Assembly: GCA_028551475.1 (NCBI GenBank)
Contig: CM052360.1
Coordinates: forward strand, 12,388,501 to 12,452,500
DNA length: 64,000 bases
Source: Casuarina equisetifolia
Taxonomy: Eukaryota; Streptophyta; Magnoliopsida; Fagales; Casuarinaceae
Reading direction: 5' to 3'
The notes under the pieces are model-generated. The model was not told where the DNA came from, ran no database searches, and worked only from the letters and a program-made list of their open reading frames with translations. The position numbers were made by a program, and so were the translations under genes. Positions within the stretch are counted from its first letter, which is position 1. Every line of letters begins with the position of its first letter. Positions 61,542 to 64,000 of this stretch are shown here, in pieces.

Positions 61542-61562
61542 AAATATGGCTTTGATACCACT
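61542..61562 (-). other. Spacer carrying a tRNA-iMet-type primer-binding site
   Basis: On the minus strand it reads AG, then TGGTATCAAAGCC, then ATATTT. The usual plant copia site is TGGTATCAGAGC, so one base differs. Its position two bases after the CA end of the minus-strand LTR is the normal one. It is the only trace of internal retrotransposon sequence. Confidence 0.75.
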
Positions 61563-62369
61563 TGATGCATCTCGTGATGGGCAATTGAGTGAGCTTTGGA
61601 TTCTAATGAGAGTGGAACAAAATAATAAAGGGCTAAAAAGGTAAAGACTATAATGAGATTGGAACAAAATAATAATAGGAAATAATAATAGGAAAATTTG
61701 AAAATAATTTTCAATCTCCATTCTAATGAGATTGGAACAAAATAATAATAGGAAAATTCAAAAATATAAAGGGCTAAAAAGGTAAAGACTAGAAAATGAA
61801 GTACTGAAACGTAAAGATAGTAATTTAAGTGCATGAATTAAAATAGCTAGAATGTAAAAGGTTAGAAAGTAAAAGCACGAAATTTAAAGGTAAAGCTTAA
61901 AGTAAACAAAAATTCAATGACTTCTCCAATCTCAAAAATTCTGCTTACAACTGAAATAATAATGTCTTTAAATAGATGACTAACCTAATGCTAGAATAAT
62001 TAAGAATACTCCAAAACCTAAGTCTGGTAGGTTTAAGAAAAATAAAAACTAACCAAATTAAGATCTAAACAAGTCATGTATAGAATCCCAACAAATTAGG
62101 GACCTTAAAATAGTAAGAATTCTAACAAGAATAGAAACTCTAAATAATATGAATCTTGACATGAATGAAAACTTCATATTGGATGAACATGACAGAATGA
62201 AAATTCCAGATAGTATGAATCCTAACAGGATTAGAAATTCCAGATAAGTTAGACTTCTTCTGTATGGGCTTGGATCCAACTAACCACATTGTAGCCCCAA
62301 TTTTTTGTCACATGAATCAACAAAACTTAGGCTTTCTCGTTACCTTGGTCTTTGGGCTTGCCCATATCA
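61563..62369 (-). repeat. Right LTR of the palindromic unit, inverted (807 bp)
   Basis: On the minus strand it has TG...CA ends and the TATA-like CTATTTAAAGAC (plus 61964-61975). It holds four 34-bp-type units (62088-62221; 33, 33, 34, 34 bases) against five in the left arm. It is longer near its U5 end, where a segment containing GGGCTAAAAAGGTAAAGACT and GAGATTGGAACAAAATAATAATAGG is repeated (about 61610-61790). Confidence 0.85.
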
Positions 62370-62374
62370 GTTTC

Positions 62375-63770
62375 AATACGGACAATTAGCAGAGGCTAGC
62401 AACCCAACAGCACGATATCCACATAGCCTTACTTTTACAACGCAATCCCGGTGAATACGAAATCCAATGCTCCGACCCTCCCTCAGTTTTGGCATTCTTA
62501 AAGTTATGGCGTGACCGTGACTAGTGGATTGGGGGACAGGAGAAGGGTCCACTTCGACCAGGTGAGAAGAGAAATCCCTTTGCGCCTATTGATTTAAAAG
62601 AAGGAAATCATGGATGCATTCAAAAGGGCTAAGAGATAAGAGAAGGCATTGCTGCTATCCTAATGAAAGATCGGTGTTGAACAATGGCAAAGTTGAACTA
62701 TAGTGTAGTCTGCTAAAGACGAGATAATCCATGATTCGTATTACTACAAGATTTCATCTGAAGGTGAGAAATTCGGAAGGGTGGAGGAGGGACTGTAAAA
62801 GCGAGAGTGGATCAAGGTTTTCCTTGTTTGTGAGAAAGAATGAAGAGGAATTGAGAAAGGGCCAAGAGAGTATAAATCTTAGGAGGGTCAAATTAAAGCA
62901 AGTCACATCTTAGGGTGATTAAAATCGTAATAAATGGGATAGAGCACCAAAATGTTAAGAAATCCAGAAATCCAAAAGTTTGGATAAAGAAAATAATGAT
63001 CAAAACAGCAATAAATAAATGGTAAGAAACCCAGAAGCTTGAGAGGTTGGATCAAACGAAAATTGTCCAACCTATAACATTTTTTAAGATATTCAATATG
63101 ACAGGCGTTATTCTAAACATGCTTGATTTTGTGTTCTTTGATACAAACTACCTGATTTGCAGGTAAACCAATGTGAATAATCTTCGTTGTGACACAATCA
63201 GTCGTTTCTGGTTATACTGCACTTTTTGTCTTGTGAATTTATTTAAATTAAATGACAATTACGATACTAATATAAAAAGACTAGGCAAGCCGGGGTCATT
63301 TTATCAATTTTTTTCTGGGCAGCTCATGCTTGTTTAAGTCGTCATTGTTTTTGACTTTTTTCATTTGGTGGGTGGGAGATTCCAGCCGTTCCTGTTGGGA
63401 AGTCAAATCAATTCAAACCGAACATTTGCTTCATCGTCAAGTGTTAGCCCGACCAGTGACGGCATGATATTATATATAGTCAAGACTTAAGTTTCAGAGG
63501 GAAGAAAATAAACAAGAAATTGGTTTGAACAATTAAAGCGTGGAGCACGGAGTTCACGAAGCGGCAACTCTAACCAAATAAAAAAAGGTTATTTGTGTAA
63601 CAGAACGGGCGGCACCTACCCCCTTTCTCCTCGAAGGCTCTGAAAAGTCCGTCCCATCTGGCCCCCTGCTTTTTCATACGGTCGTACTACGTTTTTTACA
63701 CAGCGACCACGGCATTGCACATCTCTGACCAACCAACCAACCGAGCTACCCATTTGGGACCGTGAAGAGA
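62375..63770. other. Intergenic DNA and promoter region of the adenylate kinase gene
   Basis: No gene is seen. A TATATATA run lies at about 63470, but it is 360 bases before the start codon, so its role is uncertain. The last 250 bases become GC-richer and lead into the GA-rich leader. Confidence 0.4.
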
Positions 63771-63771
63771 A

Positions 63772-63775
<4 letters not shown>

Positions 63776-63802
<27 letters not shown>
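63776..63802. repeat. (AG)n microsatellite in the adenylate kinase leader
   Basis: About thirteen AG units are followed by interrupted GGGAGACAG and (AG)n up to the ATG at 63831. GA-rich leaders are frequent in plants. Confidence 0.9.
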
Positions 63803-63806
<4 letters not shown>

Positions 63807-63830
63807 GGGAGACAGGGAGACAGAGAGAGA

Positions 63831-63942
63831 ATGGCGAGCTCTGGAGTAGCGTTGGAGGAAATACCATCGGTTGACATCATGACCGAACTCCTCCGCCGCT
63901 TCAAGTGCTCTTCCAAGCCTGACAAACGCCTCGTTCTCGTCG
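63831..63942 (+). CDS. Adenylate kinase, first exon only (continues past the window)
   Basis: The exon encodes 37 residues and one base, ending CTCGTCG|GTACTA. It carries the N-terminal block of plant cytosolic or mitochondrial-type adenylate kinases: SVDIMTELLRRFKCSSKPDK, then RLVLVG, the strand that leads into the P-loop GPPGSGKGT expected in the next exon. The enzyme interconverts ATP plus AMP with two ADP. The start is the first ATG after the GA-rich leader. The nucleotide-binding loop itself lies outside the window, so the call rests on this block alone. Confidence 0.85.
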
Positions 63943-64000
63943 GTACTATACATTCCTTTATCTAAAACTTACAACAGGTGTATGTTTTGCATATTCATAC

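Larger units (their letters stand above)
60819..62369. mobile_element. Palindromic unit: two inverted LTRs around a 21-bp primer-site remnant, with 5-bp target duplication
   Basis: The plus-strand arm 60819-61541 begins TGATATGGGCAAGCCC and ends GACGCATCA. The other arm, 61563-62369 read on the minus strand, begins with the same TGATATGGGCAAGCCC and ends GATGCATCA. The 21 bases between them read on the minus strand AGTGGTATCAAAGCCATATTT, which contains TGGTATCA-AGCC, the initiator-Met primer-binding site of copia-type elements, two bases after the LTR end. The unit is flanked by GTTTC on both sides (60814-60818 and 62370-62374). Both outer ends are therefore LTR 5' (U3) ends. There is no coding region. 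The exact flanking repeat indicates that the whole palindrome integrated as one molecule. Confidence 0.88.

Noticed and set aside
60819-62369. Interpretation as a Mutator- or hAT-type foldback DNA transposon
   Set aside because: The TG...CA ends, 5-bp duplication, TATA-like element and primer-binding site fit LTR biology; Mutator gives about 9-bp and hAT 8-bp duplications.

Overview
This is nuclear DNA of a flowering plant, most likely a woody dicot or another broad-leaved angiosperm. The genes are split by GT-AG introns, the intergenic DNA is AT-rich and full of relic repeats, and the proteins match well-known plant families. I could not name the species. All identifications are from memory of the families, without a database search.

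Layout, left to right. 1-7.2 kb: no convincing gene; a promoter-like left edge, a 0.4-kb foldback and a 418-bp tandem duplication. 7.2-11.5 kb (+): a CCT-motif transcriptional regulator whose first coding exon I could not fix. 11.9-14.6 kb: copy A of a diverged non-coding duplication. 14.8-18.5 kb: a decayed Ty1/copia element. 19.1-20.8 kb (-): RLP24, a 60S biogenesis factor. 21.1-25.2 kb: copy B of the duplication, interrupted by about 1 kb. 25.6-29.4 kb (+): a DUF3527 protein. 35.9-38.9 kb (+): ribosomal protein uL14 (RPL23). 40.1-41.3 kb (-): caleosin/peroxygenase. 42.1-44.7 kb (+): eIF(iso)4E. 46.5-50.0 kb (+): a 764-residue ankyrin-repeat protein. 51.1-59.8 kb (+): a 16-exon DEAH-box RNA helicase of the RID1/DEAH10 type. 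60.8-62.4 kb: a palindromic unit of two inverted LTRs flanked by a perfect 5-bp target duplication. 63.8 kb to the edge (+): first exon of adenylate kinase.

The gene models are strong. For RLP24, uL14, caleosin, eIF(iso)4E, the ankyrin protein and the helicase, every exon joins in phase and gives a protein of normal family length. Four of the genes serve RNA or translation (RLP24, uL14, eIF(iso)4E, helicase), and three carry telo-box and/or site II promoter elements. I see no reason to think the neighbours form one pathway.

The most unusual object is the inverted-LTR unit at 60819-62369. Next come a copied 3' end of the helicase reading frame, one GC-AG intron in the helicase, and the A/B duplication. 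I found no clear sign of a wholly new multi-gene system.
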